This document shows, in pieces, positions 11,742 to 24,479 of a stretch of DNA of 64,000 bases. How positions within the stretch are numbered: the stretch's first letter is position 1; every line of letters starts with the position of its first letter. Where the stretch lies: contig CM041465.1 of NCBI GenBank assembly GCA_023213395.1, positions 19,158,001 through 19,222,000 on the forward strand. Reading direction: 5' to 3'. A program made the translations under genes and the position numbers. This DNA is from Cycas panzhihuaensis (lineage: Eukaryota; Cycadophyta). The notes under the pieces are model-generated. The model did no database searches, was not told the origin of the DNA, and saw nothing but the letters and a program-made list of their open reading frames with translations.

Positions 11742-12489
11742 TTTATAAGGAGCTTGAATTCAATGTAATGTTGGTTAAGAACCTACGTAGGAAAACTAAG
11801 AACTTTAGGAATGATTTAACCTAATTTTGAGTGATAGGAAGAGGCATCTTAATGATTGCTTTAATTTTTTGGGGGTTGATATAGATGCCCTATCTTGAAA
11901 TAATATTACTAAGAATTCAATGTGAAGTAATAGTAAGGACACACTTAAGAGGATTAAGGTAAAGATGATATTTCTTAGACCTCTTGAATATGATTCAAAG
12001 GTCATTAATATGTGATTTTTGTGACTAAAGAGTCCTATTATATCATCAAGATATACATCAACTTTATGTCCTATCAAATCATGGAAGTTGTAATGCATCA
12101 CCCTTTTATATATAGAACCAATATTCTTAAGTCTAAAGGGAATAACTTTGTAAGAAGAGGTTTTCTATGGAGTAGTGAAAGAAGTTTTATGACAATCTTT
12201 AAGTGTGATGGAAATTTATTTGAAGCCTAAAAATTTAATAATAAGGGACATGACCTCGAAATAACTATTGTATTGATTAAGGAAATGATTAATAAAAGGA
12301 AGGAGAAAGTTATCCTTATGGCATGTATCATTAATATCTATGAAATTAATATAGATTCTAATAGAGTCATTATTCTTAGCAATCAAAATAATATTAGAAA
12401 TATAGAAAGGTTAATTTATTGACTCAATGAATTTGGCCTTTAAATGCTTCTTGACTTCTAACTTATTTATATCTAAGAGTTGGGGGTAA
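11742..12489 (-). pseudogene. Element A reverse transcriptase (Tat-lineage gypsy)
   Basis: The minus strand, right to left, reads as an RT: KKHLKAKFI, then ISNIILIAKNN, CHKDNFLLPFI (about 12,330-12,290), then VIPFRLKNIGS and the catalytic YLDD box at 12,053-12,042. It ends with the thumb-type block KSFLKFLVFLRRFL (about 11,790-11,760). The layout is the same as element F's RT (CPKDNFPLPFI, MPFRLKNVGATY). Several stops are present. The upstream part is separated by element B (target site 12,490-12,494), and the downstream RNase H is missing to the left of element E. Confidence 0.85.
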
Positions 12490-12494
12490 ATAGG
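12490..12494. repeat. target-site duplication of B (left copy, ATAGG)
   Basis: ATAGG precedes the left LTR of B, and an identical ATAGG follows the right LTR at 28,317-28,321. Confidence 0.9.
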
Positions 12495-12656
12495 TGATCC
12501 CAAAGTGGAGTGTGATTAGTGAAGAAATTAATTACCAATCTTATTCTTTGAGATCCTAGTGTATTAGTGTAAAATTTCTAATAATATCAATAAATCAGTG
12601 AGCCCATAAAAGGATATTCTACGCTAACTCATGCATACTTGCCATTACTCCAAGCT
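12495..12656 (-). repeat. 3' LTR of B, left part (interrupted by C)
   Basis: TGATCCCAAAGTGGAG and the following 150 bases match 27,410-27,565. The LTR resumes at 21,672 after copia C. Confidence 0.92.
12652..12656. repeat. target-site duplication of C (left copy, AAGCT)
   Basis: AAGCT at 12,652-12,656 and at 21,667-21,671 flank C. The uninterrupted partner LTR of B has a single AAGCT at the same place (about 27,569), which shows the pre-insertion state. Confidence 0.95.
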
Positions 12657-13005
12657 TGTTGGGAATAATCCCAATGTGGTTAGAGCACCTGAGTGCTTAG
12701 GGCCCCTCAAAGCCACCTTTGAGGGCCCTTATGGCACCTTGAGTCACTCAAACAGTCGCCTGGACCTAACACCACTTTCTTGAGGTATGTATTTCATTTA
12801 TTATTGTTAATTTTTTAATATATTTTAAATTTACATTGGTTAATGTGTAGTTAAGATGATGGTGCTCGATGCCTCCCCGAAATTCATTATTTAAGGGATG
12901 GGAATACCTCCTAAGTGTTTCTCAACACTGCCAACTATCGAAAATCATCATTATACTCAAAATTCTCTCATTCTAAAGTCTTGCTCTGCTCCTCCAGCTC
13001 CATCA
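12657..13005 (+). repeat. 5' LTR of C
   Basis: TGTTGGGAATAATCCC to CTCCATCA. It contains the inverted motif AGCCACCTTTGAGGGC and a TATTTAAGGGA box. It carries a 6-bp insertion near its end compared with the 3' LTR. Confidence 0.95.
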
Positions 13006-13007
13006 TT

Positions 13008-13019
13008 TGGTATCAGAGT
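13008..13019 (+). promoter_or_regulatory. primer binding site of C (tRNA-iMet)
   Basis: TGGTATCAGAGT lies two bases after the 5' LTR, 11 of 12 to the plant initiator-Met primer site. Confidence 0.95.
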
Positions 13020-16000
13020 AGGTTAGTATTGATATTTTGCTCAATATTCAATTTAGCTTCTCATATATTCAACGAAACACCTGCATATGACTATTGGTTG
13101 AGATCCTGGCAAGCACACCTGCTGATTGGAGAAAATGGTTTAGAGTTTTATCCATTGTGCAAGATGTTGTCACGCTTTGAAGCTAGTATTGCAAACCAGT
13201 TTACTAGGTTCTTCAGCATTGCAAATGAGTTTACTAGGTTCTTCATGTTTTTTCTAAATACAAACATATATTTTGTTATTTATTTAATATATCTTTGTCA
13301 ATATATTCAAAGGACCATTTTTTGTTTGGTGGCTGTTCTGTAAGGTGTTTCTTTAGATTTACTATTTATGTCTTTGAATATGTTTGTCTATTCTTTAATT
13401 TGAGTATTGGGTATTCATTTTGAAATCTTTGGCCATATTATATTTTAATCATTTGTGACCGCTGGCATTTTCTCCCGCATCCTTTGTCACTATTCCTTTT
13501 TTTTTCTCTGTTGATGTAAGTCTACGGTCTACGAGCACATTGATCTCCCCATCTAACTCTCTAGACTGTTTTCTAAAAGTTTGTCACCTCTCTATAAGAT
13601 TCTACTCTAATTCTACATCTATAGACCGAAGCTTGTCTATCTTCCATTAACTGTTGGCACTACTACCGTGGGAGCCGTTCTTCTATCATTACCGTGGGAG
13701 CCATTCTCTCCCAGTCATTCTTCTATCTCCTTTAATAACCATTCTTACCTCCTTCATTACCCATTAAGTATAATTCATCTTGCACCCATCTTATATAAAT
13801 TATAATTTGCACATATATTTCTATGGGTTTTTTGGTTTTGGCACTGCTACTGTGGGAGCTGTTCTTCATAGTGGAAGCCATTCTCTTAACAATCGTTCTT
13901 CCCCCCTTTTTCATATGCTGATGCCTACTTCATACATTGATGCATACATAGCTCAGAGCCTCATATGCTCTTTGTGAATTTCTTCCTTGTAGAGATGCTC
14001 AAACCCATGGCTGAATCGACGGCATAGTTGATCCATGATAGAGGGTCGTTCATCTTTTGAGCACTTGCTGATCTGCAAACCATCTCTATTTGCATCTCAT
14101 GCTCACGGCACTAGGTTTTAAAGCCATTAGATGAAGCTCAAACGTGGCCACTTTCCTCCTCATAATTGGACATTACCAATGCTTATTTATTCCGCCGTTC
14201 TTCCCCCCTGGCAATCATTGGAAGCGTGGGAGTCGTTTGTTTTATTTTATTTTATTTTTTAAATATATATAACGTATATACTTATTTGCTTTAATAAAAG
14301 GACTCAGTAGCCATTTGTTGTCTCTGTGTGTGGCAATCCAGCGTAGCGGAAGCGTGAGAGGCCCTCCGTTTATGCACTGCATTATCTCCTTTTACCTTTA
14401 TTTATCTATATATATATCTATATATATATATATATATATATAATATTTATTCTATTTGATAAATTTGCCTTCTCATATTCAATCTCTCTTTGGTATTTTC
14501 GTCGATTTATGCGCATCTCAGCTATACATACATGGCGGCAGCCATTTGATTTCAAACGATTATTTATTTATATGATTTTTTTAATATAAAGTTTCAAAAT
14601 TTTAATTTCATTACATAATTTTTTGAGTTCAACCTTTAAAAAGGATACAGCCCCTCCTAACAGTTAGCCCCTGATCATAAGAGAATTCCCTCGTGATTGT
14701 TAGGCATCTCAAAGGGACTAACAATTTTTTTAAAAACTTTTTCTTTTTTATTCTTTTATTTTATATAGGGTTATTGGCGTTTTTTTACCATAAATCCTCA
14801 TTAGTCCATCAATTTCAGACAAACCTAGCTTCACTAGATCAAAATTTTTCTGTAGATCAATTTTGACTGGTCATATGACCAATTTGGTGTTGATTTAACC
14901 CCGTTTTGGTTGATTTAAAGTCAATCAGTCATTTTTTCAGCCTTTTTTAAACTTTTTATAAAATCACTTTTTGAACTGATTATATTTTATTACCAGAAAA
15001 CTATTTTCTACCTAGATTTATTCTACATTGATTTATATTCAACAAAATTTATTACCCATATTTTATTTTATTTTTTAGAATTTATTTTGACCATTATTTT
15101 AACCGTTGAAATTGACATTTTAGTGGTTTTTAGCATTTTTTAACATTTTTACATAAAGGTACTTATTACTGTTTTTACTGTAATTTTTCTGTTTGACATT
15201 CAAATTTAGTTCTGTCAGTTTTGTTGGGAAGTTGACTCATTCCCCTTTGAACTGACATAGTTTTTCATATGTTTGAAGGTGTTTTTACTTATTTTCAAAT
15301 CCATTAAAGTTGGACTACTTAATAGCCTTAATCTATCATTTTTCGCATATTTTCATATAATATTTTTCAAAAAATTTCAACCAAAAATGTATTTAGTAGT
15401 TTTAAAAGACATATTTGATCATTTTTCAACACTTCCTAAAGTCTTGTTAGCATTTTTTATACCATCTTGAGTCCCTGCTCTTGTTAAGCCTAAAATGGTA
15501 GACTATTTCATTTGGGCATTCAAATTTTGACTTATAGGGACCCGTTTTCAAAACGGTTAGTTCCATTAAATAACTATTTCATTAATTTACATATTGGTAC
15601 AATTTTAAGTTATTTTAACGTGGTTTAGTATAGTTTTTCAAGCTGTCAAACTTGAGCATACAAGTACATCCTAATAGGCTTGCCCTTCAAATTTTTTTAA
15701 GAAACTTCTATTTTATTTCTTATTGGTTATTCATAATATATGTTCAAGGTTTCTACTTGACCTTCATATAAGCTTTTTTAAGTTGTTTAGTAACAGAAAT
15801 TGTTCATAAAGTAACTAAAAATATACATATATATATTTCATTTTTTAGGTGTATATATCTTCCTCAAGGCAAAGTTTTTTTTTATACTAAAAAGGAAAGT
15901 CATTTTTTCTTGCACTGAAAATTTATGTTTACTCATTTGAGAAATTGAAGGTTAAGAATTCTTAATTTATTTCAATTTTACATAAGTTGAAAAGGATCCT

Positions 16001-17072
16001 TGTCACATTCAAATTTGCTTACATATCTATTGTATTTCAAAGTTTTACTCTAAAAGACATACTTATTGGAAGTTTTTTTATTTATCATCATAGTTCAAAA
16101 GTTTATTTAAAATTTTATCTCATAAGTATGTCATTTATTTGAAAAGTATACATTTATTAAAAGTTATTTATTTTTTATTCATTATTATTGAAAAATATCA
16201 TCTTCTTCTTACACTTATAAAAATTGCATTTAATTTATTTTATTTTCAAAGGCATATTTCATCCATTTGTAGAGTATTATTATTTTTGAAAAAATGAGAT
16301 TTTATTTATTTCAAAAGTTTATTATTTATTTCATCTTACTTAGAGCATATTATTTTGCTTTCCAGTTTTTCTTTATTATATCAAAGGAACCTTTTTTTTC
16401 TAAGCAAGACCACATTGCTAATTAATTTAATTTTCACATTAAACAAGATAATTCTGAATTGAACCACCCTATTTTTCTAGCCTTAGAAGGGGAACGGTTA
16501 GGACCCCTGAAGTTACCATCCCACACACGTTAATCGACCTACTCATATTGGATGAGGACAGCCATTAGCTATCAGGTGTAATCAGTGATAGGCTTAGGTG
16601 TAGAACCTGTTTATTTTATGGTGTTTGGAGACCAAGGCTAGACCTGCAGAGGGTGAGTGCCTTGGTTCGAGAACCTTCACCACTAGATTTATAGTTAGGC
16701 ATAAGTCTGACATAGGTGGACCAACAATTCAGGGGGGTGTAAAAGCTTTATAATCAGCCTACGTACTGAGGTATATAGAGCATAATGCTCATGTACCAGT
16801 ATATTGGGTCCCTGTTTTACCATCTATGGGCAGGCACCACTAGACAGAATAGTAATCGAAGGTTACCCCAAGAGAAACTTAAACTTAGAGCCTAGTAGTC
16901 TTTATAGGTCCTAGTTCACTTATTCAAAACTTTGGGAAAACTTTGGGATATATTTGGAAGTAAATTTTACATTTAAAACTTTTTTAAAATTTTTAAATAT
17001 TTTTTTATATATTCACATTTAATATTTTGATGTTTTATTTATTACATTTTATCAACATAACTTTATTTCAAA
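13020..17072 (+). other. unusually long 4-kb leader of C
   Basis: No coding domain was found between the primer site and gag. Three near-copies of a block around CGTGGGAGCCGTTCT occur (13,656-13,680, 13,691-13,709, 13,840-13,867). A TA microsatellite lies at 14,405-14,444. The middle third (about 14,570-15,990) matches the leader of element E. The last kilobase (15,990-17,072) is not in E. A 142-codon open frame at 12,915-13,343 starts in the LTR and resembles no protein I know. Confidence 0.7.
14405..14444. repeat. TA microsatellite
   Basis: Mostly TA dinucleotides with two CTA interruptions, inside C's leader. Confidence 0.9.
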
Positions 17073-20000
17073 ATGACGTCTAATTTTGGGAACATGATTA
17101 TCCCAAAATTTGATGGAAATAATTTTCTTAACTATAGTAGGAGGATGAGGCCCATCCTCAAAGCAAACGACATGTGGGATATAGTGAGAACTGGTTACAA
17201 TGAATTAAGACCAAATCCAACCGATGCAGAAAATGTTACATACAAAGAAAATGTCAAAAAGGATAACGAAGCATTAGCCCTTATCTTTTGCACATTAAAA
17301 GATCATGTATTTCCATGAGTCAATAAATCCGTTAAGTCCAAAGAGGCTTGGGACACTTTATAACTTATATATGAAGGGGGCGCCTCCTCTAAATTACAAA
17401 ACTTGAGAAGTAAATTCAAAAATTTACGTATGTTGCCTCACAAATCAGTAACTGAATTCATGACCAAAGTTCAAGATATCGTTAACCAAATGAGGTCACT
17501 TGGGGATACCCTAACTAAACAAAGGGTAGTTGAAAGAATCCTTAGATGTGTAGGAGCTGTAAGACATTTTGAAATAGTAGCTACTAGTATTAGCATATCA
17601 AAAGATCTAAGCTCCCTCAAAGTAGAATAACTTAGTGCTATACTCATGTCTATAAAAGAGCAACAAAATGCAAATGAAACTTTAGAACATGTCTTTGCTA
17701 CAAAGACCCACATTCAATCTAACTCTCAAGCAGGAACCTCAAAATAAAAGGAATCTCCTCCAAGGAGAAAAGATGGAAATACTAGAAATGAACCCAAACA
17801 AGACCCTCTATGATATCAAGCCACTCACCAAAATAGACAAAGAGGACCCCAACAACATGAAAACCCTCCAAGAAATCCTAATGCTCCAAGAAATCCCAAC
17901 CAAAGAAGACAAGTTGAAAATCATCCTTGCTGTCCACATTGTCATGGGAATTCACAACCTTCAAGATCAACTCAGAACTATCATGATAACCAACTAAGAC
18001 ACAATCCTCCTCAATTCTATGAGGAAAGGGGGAGATTTTTCAATCTTGATCATTCTCAACCAAGGAGTCGAAGCCTCAGTTATGGAAGAAGAGATCAATT
18101 ATATTGTACTTATTGTCATAAAAATGGTCACACTAAAGATAAATATTTTTCAAAATATGGACCACCCCCTAGAGGATATACTTCAAATTCATCAGAATAA
18201 AAAACTACTAATTGGTTATTTCTATCCAATTTTTTCGCTAAGGAAGAAGAGGATGATAACTGGTATATTGATTCAAGTTACTCAACCCACATGACCCATA
18301 AAGAACATTTATTTCAAACTTTGGATAAAAATAGAAAAGGGTCAATTATGTTTGGAGACAATACTTCTCACGAATCAATTATGAAAGGTAACATTACCTT
18401 GTTGACTGATATTGGTGAATATAGATACTTGAATGATGTCTTATATGTCACTGCTTTAAGGAAAAACTTGTTATCAGTAGGACAGATGATGGGATAAGAT
18501 TATAAGGTGATTTTTAACAATGGCAAATATGTCATCAAAGATAAAATAAAAAATAAATATATTGTTGCTAGAGGCATAATGACTAAAGATTGTTTATTTA
18601 AGCTTACCACCCCTTTAGATACCTATGCCCTTAAAACCTCAACTACTATGGATAGTGATTTATGGCATCGATGTTTTAGTCATTTTAACTACAACAATTT
18701 AACTCTTATGAAAAGATTAGATATGGTTAATGATTTACCACCGATTGATGTTAATAAAAAATTATGTGAGGGATGTCTTCTTGGCAAATAACATAGAGAA
18801 AGCTTTCCATATTTTAGTCATCGAGTATCTGCCACCCTTCAACTAGTATACATAGATATTTATGGACCAATGACTACTCCCTTCTTAGCAGGTGCCAAGT
18901 ATTTTCTCACATTTATTGATGACTTTACAAGAAAGACATGGGTGTTCTTTCTAAAATATAAATCTGATACTTTCGACCACTTTGTTGACTTCAAAACCTT
19001 CGTTGAGTGACAAAGTGGATATCATATCCTTTCTCTAATATCAAATAATAGGAGAGAGTTTACCTTTAATACTTTTAAAGATTATTGTATCCATCATGGG
19101 ATCAGGAGACAAATTACCAACCCCTACACCCCACAACAAAATGATGTAGCAGAAAAGAAAAATAAAACTATCGTAGAAATGGCACAATGTATGCTTAAAG
19201 ATAAAAACTTGGGCCATGAATTTTGGGATGAAGCAATTCATACAGTCGTCTGCCTACTTAATAGATGTTCCACCAAAGTACTTAGGTGGAAAACTCCAGA
19301 AGAAGCATGGATCGGTTATAAACCAAGTATACATCATCTTAGGGTATTTGGATGTTTAGCCTATGCCCATATTCCTGACCAAAGAAGAACTAAATTGGAT
19401 GACCATAGTGTCAAATGTATCTTTATTGGATATAGTGAATCGTCAAAATCCTATAAAGTTTATGATCCAAAATCAAGAAAAGTTATAGTAAGTAGGGATG
19501 TCAAATTTCAAGAAGACAACTACTACGAAAATAATCAAGAACAATAGAAGGACATTGCTATTAGATTTGCCACATCAAATAAATCTAAATATGTGCCTCC
19601 TATGTGGAGAAATATTCAGGAACCCACTAGGGAAGAAACATCATCCCAACCTCGATCATAACATCCACCCAAATGGGTTCAACGTAACCATGACTTAGGG
19701 AATATATTGAATAACAATAGAAGATCTACACGCTCACAGAAGATCAACTTTGCCCTAATGAACAAGCTACTTGAAATTCATGAGCCTCAAACCTTTGATG
19801 AGGCTAATCAACATGAGTGTTGGCAGAAAGGCATGAAAGAGGAATATAAGTCCATCATTAAAAATGATACTTGGGAACTTATATATTTACCACCAAAGAA
19901 GAAAGCTATTGGAACCAAATGGGTCTATAAGACCAAGTTCCACTCCTATGGTCCATTGATAAATATAAAACTTGTTTAGTTACTAAAAGATATATCCAAA

Positions 20001-21367
20001 GAGAAGGCATAGACTATACTGAAACATTTACCCCAGTCACTAGGATGGAATTTGTTCGCATGATAATAAGTTTAGCTGCCCAAATGGGTTGGAAAGTTTA
20101 TCAAATGGATGTAAAAAGTGCTTTCTTAAATGGTTATATCAAAGAAGATATCTATGTCACTTAACCCCTTAGTTTTGAAGTCAAATGGGAAGAAAACAAA
20201 GTGTATAAGTTAAAGAAGGCACTATATGGTCTAAAATAAGCACCCAGGGCTTAGTATTCCTATATAGATAAGTATCTTAAAGATCAAGGGTTTGAAAGAT
20301 CTCAAGCAGATCCAAATCTATACACCCAAATTAAGGGAAATCCGATATTGATTGTAGGACTCTATGTGGACGATTTAATTTATACTAGAAATGACTCCCA
20401 TTTTTTACATCAATTTAAAGATATTATGTGTAAGAAATGTAAGATGACAGACTTAGGCCTTATACATTACTTCCTAGGATTAGAAGTTTAGCAGGATAAA
20501 CAAGGAATATTTATCTCTCAACGTAAATATATATTAGATATTATTCTACAAAGATTCAAAATGACAAACTGTAAACCATTGACAATACCAGTAGAAATTA
20601 GAATCAAACTTTCTAAGATAGATAACTCAACTTCGGTTGATCCCACTCTCTATAGACAACTGATTGGCAACCTAATATATTTAACTTCTACTTGACCTGA
20701 TATAATATATTCAATCAGTGTTGTGTCCAGATTCATACAGGATCCAAAGACATCTCATTGGCAAGCTGCTAAAAGAATCCTTAGATACCTTAAAGGGACT
20801 CCAGATTTTGGGTTATACTACAAAGCTACATCCAAATTTTAGTTAATTGGTTACACAAATTTAGATTAGGCTGGTGATGTCGATGATAGAAAATCTACCA
20901 CAGGTTATGTATTTAGTATGGGATCAGCAGCAGTAGCTTGGAGTACAAAGAAACAAAATACCATTTCCTTATCCACAGCCAAAGCAGAGTATAAAGCTGT
21001 AGTGTCAGGAGCCTATGAATCAATATGGTTAAGAAGACGTTTATAGGATTTTCAGATTAAATAACAAGGTCCCATTAGAATTTGGTGTGACAATCAAAGC
21101 ACTATTCAAATAACCAAAAATCCAGTATTCCATGGAAGAACAAAACATATTGAAACTTAATACCACTTCATTCAGGAACTTGTACAAGCAAATGAGATAG
21201 AGTTGACTTATTGCAGCATAGAAAATCAAATAACAGATATTTTTACGAAGACTTTAGGAAAAATCAAATTTGAGAAATTTAGAGACAATTTGGGAGTCGT
21301 GCACATTGGGCTTATGGGGAGAATGTTGGGAATAATCCCAATGTGGTTAGATCACTTGAGCACTTAG
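17073..21367 (+). pseudogene. C gag-pol: Gag, protease, integrase, RT, RNase H (Ty1/copia)
   Basis: The start is the ATG at 17,073. A UBN2-type Gag runs to about 17,740, followed by a Q/N/R-rich linker. A zinc knuckle (CTYCHKNGH, about 18,100) has its last Cys changed to Tyr. The protease reads WYIDSSYSTHMT (about 18,260) where WYIDSGAxxHMT is usual. The Gag-pre-integrase zinc domain lies at 18,660-18,790 (WHRCFSH...CEGCLLGK). The integrase core at 18,850-19,550 has the first Asp (YIDIYGP) and the Glu (AEKKNKT), but the second Asp is Asn (SNNRREF). RT has KSAFLNGY and an intact YVDD box at 20,363-20,374. RNase H ends with WCDNQS and TKNPVFHGRTKHIE. At least one frameshift (near 19,960) and many TAG/TAA stops inactivate it. 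The frame ends at TAG 21,365-21,367, inside the 3' LTR. Confidence 0.93.
21311..21323 (+). promoter_or_regulatory. polypurine tract of C
   Basis: The stretch ATGGGGAGAA ends directly before the TGTTGGG of the 3' LTR. Confidence 0.85.
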
Positions 21368-21666
21368 GGCCCCTCAAAGCCACCTTTGAGGGCCCCTAGG
21401 GTACCTTGAGCCACTCAAATAGCTGCCTGGACCTAACACCACTTTTTTAAAGTATGTATTTCATTTATTATTGTTAATTTTTTAATATATTTTGAATTTG
21501 CATTGGTTAATATGCAGTTAGGGTGATGGTGCTTGACGCCTCCCCCAAATTCATTATTTAAGGGACAGGAATACCTCCTAGGTGTTTTTCAACACCACCA
21601 ATTATTGGAAATCACCGTTATACTCAAAATGCTCTCATTCTAAAGTCCTGTTCTTCTCCTCCATCA
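21324..21666 (+). repeat. 3' LTR of C
   Basis: It matches 12,657-13,005 along its full length, ends CCATCA, and is followed by the AAGCT target duplication (21,667-21,671). Confidence 0.95.
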
Positions 21667-21671
21667 AAGCT

Positions 21672-22462
21672 AAGAGGAATAATACTTTTAATAAGCTAGA
21701 AAAACCTCTATTTAATGGTGGAGAAAAATAACTAGTAAATAATAGGTATAATAAAGAAATAATACAATAATACCACAAGGAGCCTCCAACTTCCCAAGAC
21801 TCATTCAATGAAGCTCCCACTCTCCAAAATGGATGTTTGAACTACTAAAATTTTCTTCCTGCATGGTCTCCAAAACCTTCCAAGTGATACCTCAATGTTG
21901 CTCCCAAGTCAAGTGTCTCTCACACATAAGAACTAAGTCTCCAATATCATAAATGAGATTAAGAGGGTTCAATGTATAGAAAGAAAACTAAAATACATGT
22001 TTACCAAGTGGCATTCATACAAGTACAATCACCAACAACCAAAATGCTTGTTATCTGAGTGGTATTCATGTAATTTTAAAAAATCATGGTTTGTTAACTA
22101 GGGTTAACAAATTCTAATTAAGCTCAAATTTAGTAAACATATAGGTACATATGTTCCCTTTATGTCCTCAAAATTTTAGTGTATTTAGATATCATTTGCC
22201 CCATTTTTCATTGATGTAAAAGTAGTATGTATTTCTTATTTTTTTATTGGTTATGGGAGCTATTTTCTACAAACAAGGCTTTCCATCTAATCAAATGATA
22301 TTTTTTGAACCCTAAAATTTTCACACATGTAGTGGGATGTGTCTTCTTCTTTTTCATAAAATTTCATATTAGTTTGACACCATTTGGCATTTTTTACTTC
22401 AGTTGTACCAATGCCTAGAATTTTCTTCTTTCTGTAGACATATGGTAGAACCTCTTGGATCA
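21672..22462 (-). repeat. 3' LTR of B, right part
   Basis: It continues the LTR interrupted at 12,656 and matches 27,570-28,316 to the terminal GGATCA. It carries an extra segment of about 50 bp around 22,000-22,070 in which the AAGTGGCATTCAT / GAGTGGTATTCAT phrase is duplicated, which explains its greater length (953 against 907 bp). Confidence 0.92.
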
Positions 22463-22479
22463 TGGCTCCCCTTCCTTGG
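22463..22479 (-). promoter_or_regulatory. polypurine tract of B
   Basis: The minus strand reads CCAAGGAAGGGGAGCCA up to the LTR start TGATCC. Confidence 0.8.
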
Positions 22480-22537
22480 AAATAGCCAACTCTTGTTTGG
22501 CTTATAATTAAAGACGGGGAAAGAGTTGTTCCCCTTA

Positions 22538-24479
22538 TTACCTACTAAACCACTTGGCCTTATTAGGAAACTATCTTACTACTCTAGTAATAAAAGATTC
22601 ATGTGTCTTATATCTTATTTTGGTGGATTTTCTCTACAAGATACAATCCTTCTTGAGAGGCTCCTCACTTTCCAAATACAAGTCATCAACTGAAGGTAAA
22701 GTGAACTGGTCCTACTCCTCATCTAGAATGGAGGGATCAAAGAGTTTCAAATATTTAGCATTTACTACTAAGTATATTTTTATATAAGGTGGAAGATCAA
22801 GTTGGAAAGTATTGCCACCTATTTTTCTCAAAATCTTGAATGGTTCATACCTTATAGGTTTAAGTTTCTTGCCTTCTCCTTTCAACCTCTCCTTGCTTAA
22901 GTATAAGCATACCAAATTTCCTTCTTAAAAAGTACACTCTTTTCTATACTTATCATGTATTTCCTTGTACTTTTTTTGAGTCATTAGAAGTTGATCATGT
23001 ACTTCTTTATGGACTCTTTGGATCTTCTCCCAATATCCTAAAGCCTTGTCATGCCCCTCCTTCTCTTTGGTGGATCCTTCCTTAGCTTGCATGGAAAACC
23101 CTAAGTCAAATGGACTTTGAGGCAAGCATCCTAAATAAACTTTAAAATATTCTTTAGAGTGTGATACATTCATTACCCTATTAAATGCAAATTATAAAAT
23201 AGCCAATGATTCATCAAAAAGTCTTTAGATGCTTGGAATTATATCCCCTTAATAAATGTACCAAAGTTATGTTCACTACTTTAGGTTGTCCATTTGTTTG
23301 AGGATGGAAACTTATATTCCTCTTTAATTTGGTATCCATCATCTCCTATAGTGTCTTCTAAAATGATGAAAGGAATCGAATGTTTCAATCTAAAATGATA
23401 GAAGAAGGCAAGCCAAAATTCTTCTATACATGATTAAATAATAACTTAGCTACCCCTGCTCCTATGATTGTCTTCTTACAAGGTATTAAATATATCATCT
23501 TACTAGACATATCTACAACAATAATGAGATAGTCATATCCCTTCCTAGTCATGTCAAGTCCCCTTAAGAAATCTATGGAGATACTTTCCCAAGGCTTAGT
23601 GGGAATAGGTAGTAGTATATACAATCCTAATTTTCTAGAAGAAGGCTTAAAATTATTACACATTACACATCCTTTTACATATTTTCTTACATCATTTTGC
23701 ATCTTTTGCCATATAACATATCTTCTTAAGTTTGCTAAAGTCTTATCTATATCAAAGTGACCAACTACTTTAGAAGTATAGGCTTCTCTAAGCCACTTGA
23801 TCTTATCTCCTTTTGATGGAACATAGAGATGCTCCCCTTTGAAAAGTAGACCATCCTTCCAAGTAAGCTGGAAAGGTCTTCCTTTCACTAGGTTCTCTAA
23901 TTCTTCCTTTAAGGCTTCATCTTCATGGTACAAGTCTTTGTACTCTTCATGATTCATTGGCTCCACTTGCAAACTCATAAGAGAACTACAAATAAAAGCA
24001 TAAGAAGAAGTGGAACAAGGTGGTTTAGATAACATATCAATAATTTTGTTAGTAGATCCCTTTTCATATTTAATTACAATATTAAATTATTGTAAATAAC
24101 TCATCCACTTCATGTGTCTTTCTTGTTGTAATTTACTTTGGGTTTACAAAAATTGAAGAGGCTTATGATCAGCATGAACTATAACCTCTTTTCCAAGTAA
24201 GTAGGATCTCCAATACTTATATGCTTGCTGTAGTGCAAACATTTCCTGATCATATGTTGGGTAGATTTTCACTTAAGGGGTGAAGAAGTCTAAATGGTAA
24301 GCAATAAGCTTTCCATCTTAAATAAGGATAACTCCCATTGTATTTCCACTTGCATCAACTTCTACTTCAAAAGGGCTTTTATAAATTTGGCATTACTAAA
24401 ACTAATGCTTCACAATTTTTCTTCTTTAAAAGAAGAAAAACTCCTTCGTCCTTGGAACCCCAAGTAAACTTTTTACTAA
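22538..24479 (-). pseudogene. B pol 3' half: RNase H and integrase
   Basis: On the minus strand RNase H occupies about 24,470-24,060. The integrase is mostly open from 24,035 to 23,424. Its zinc-binding region keeps GHF and GCVMCNNFK (about 23,770-23,660), but the first His is replaced by Tyr (EAYTSK). The core starts with SISIDF (first Asp present) and VDMSSKMIYLIP. The region holding the second Asp and Glu (23,420-23,180) is badly broken. A helix-rich segment with KYKEIHDKYRKECTF follows (23,000-22,925). The C-terminal beta domain (22,915-22,712) reads LKPIRYEPFKILRKIG and DLPPYIKIY, typical of chromovirus integrases. The frame ends at TAA 22,538-22,540 after a tail with KAKWF that may be a degenerate chromodomain. 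Confidence 0.88.

Larger units (their letters stand above)
12657..21666 (+). mobile_element. element C: Ty1/copia, plus strand, 9.0 kb, inserted in B's LTR
   Basis: The LTRs TGTTGGG...CCATCA (349 and 343 bp) enclose a tRNA-iMet primer site, a 4-kb leader, a gag-pol frame and a polypurine tract. Domain order (Gag, protease, integrase, RT, RNase H) is Ty1/copia. By eye the two LTRs differ at roughly 38 of 343 aligned positions, mostly transitions. Confidence 0.96.

Noticed and set aside
12915-13343. 142-codon open frame at the LTR/leader boundary of C
   Set aside because: It crosses the LTR end and primer site, has no known domain and low-complexity hydrophobic content; most likely chance.
22541-22690. 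Chromodomain at the end of B's integrase
   Set aside because: The spacing of a few residues (KAKW at the end) fits, but the aromatic cage residues are not visible; mentioned only as a possibility in B's pol entry.
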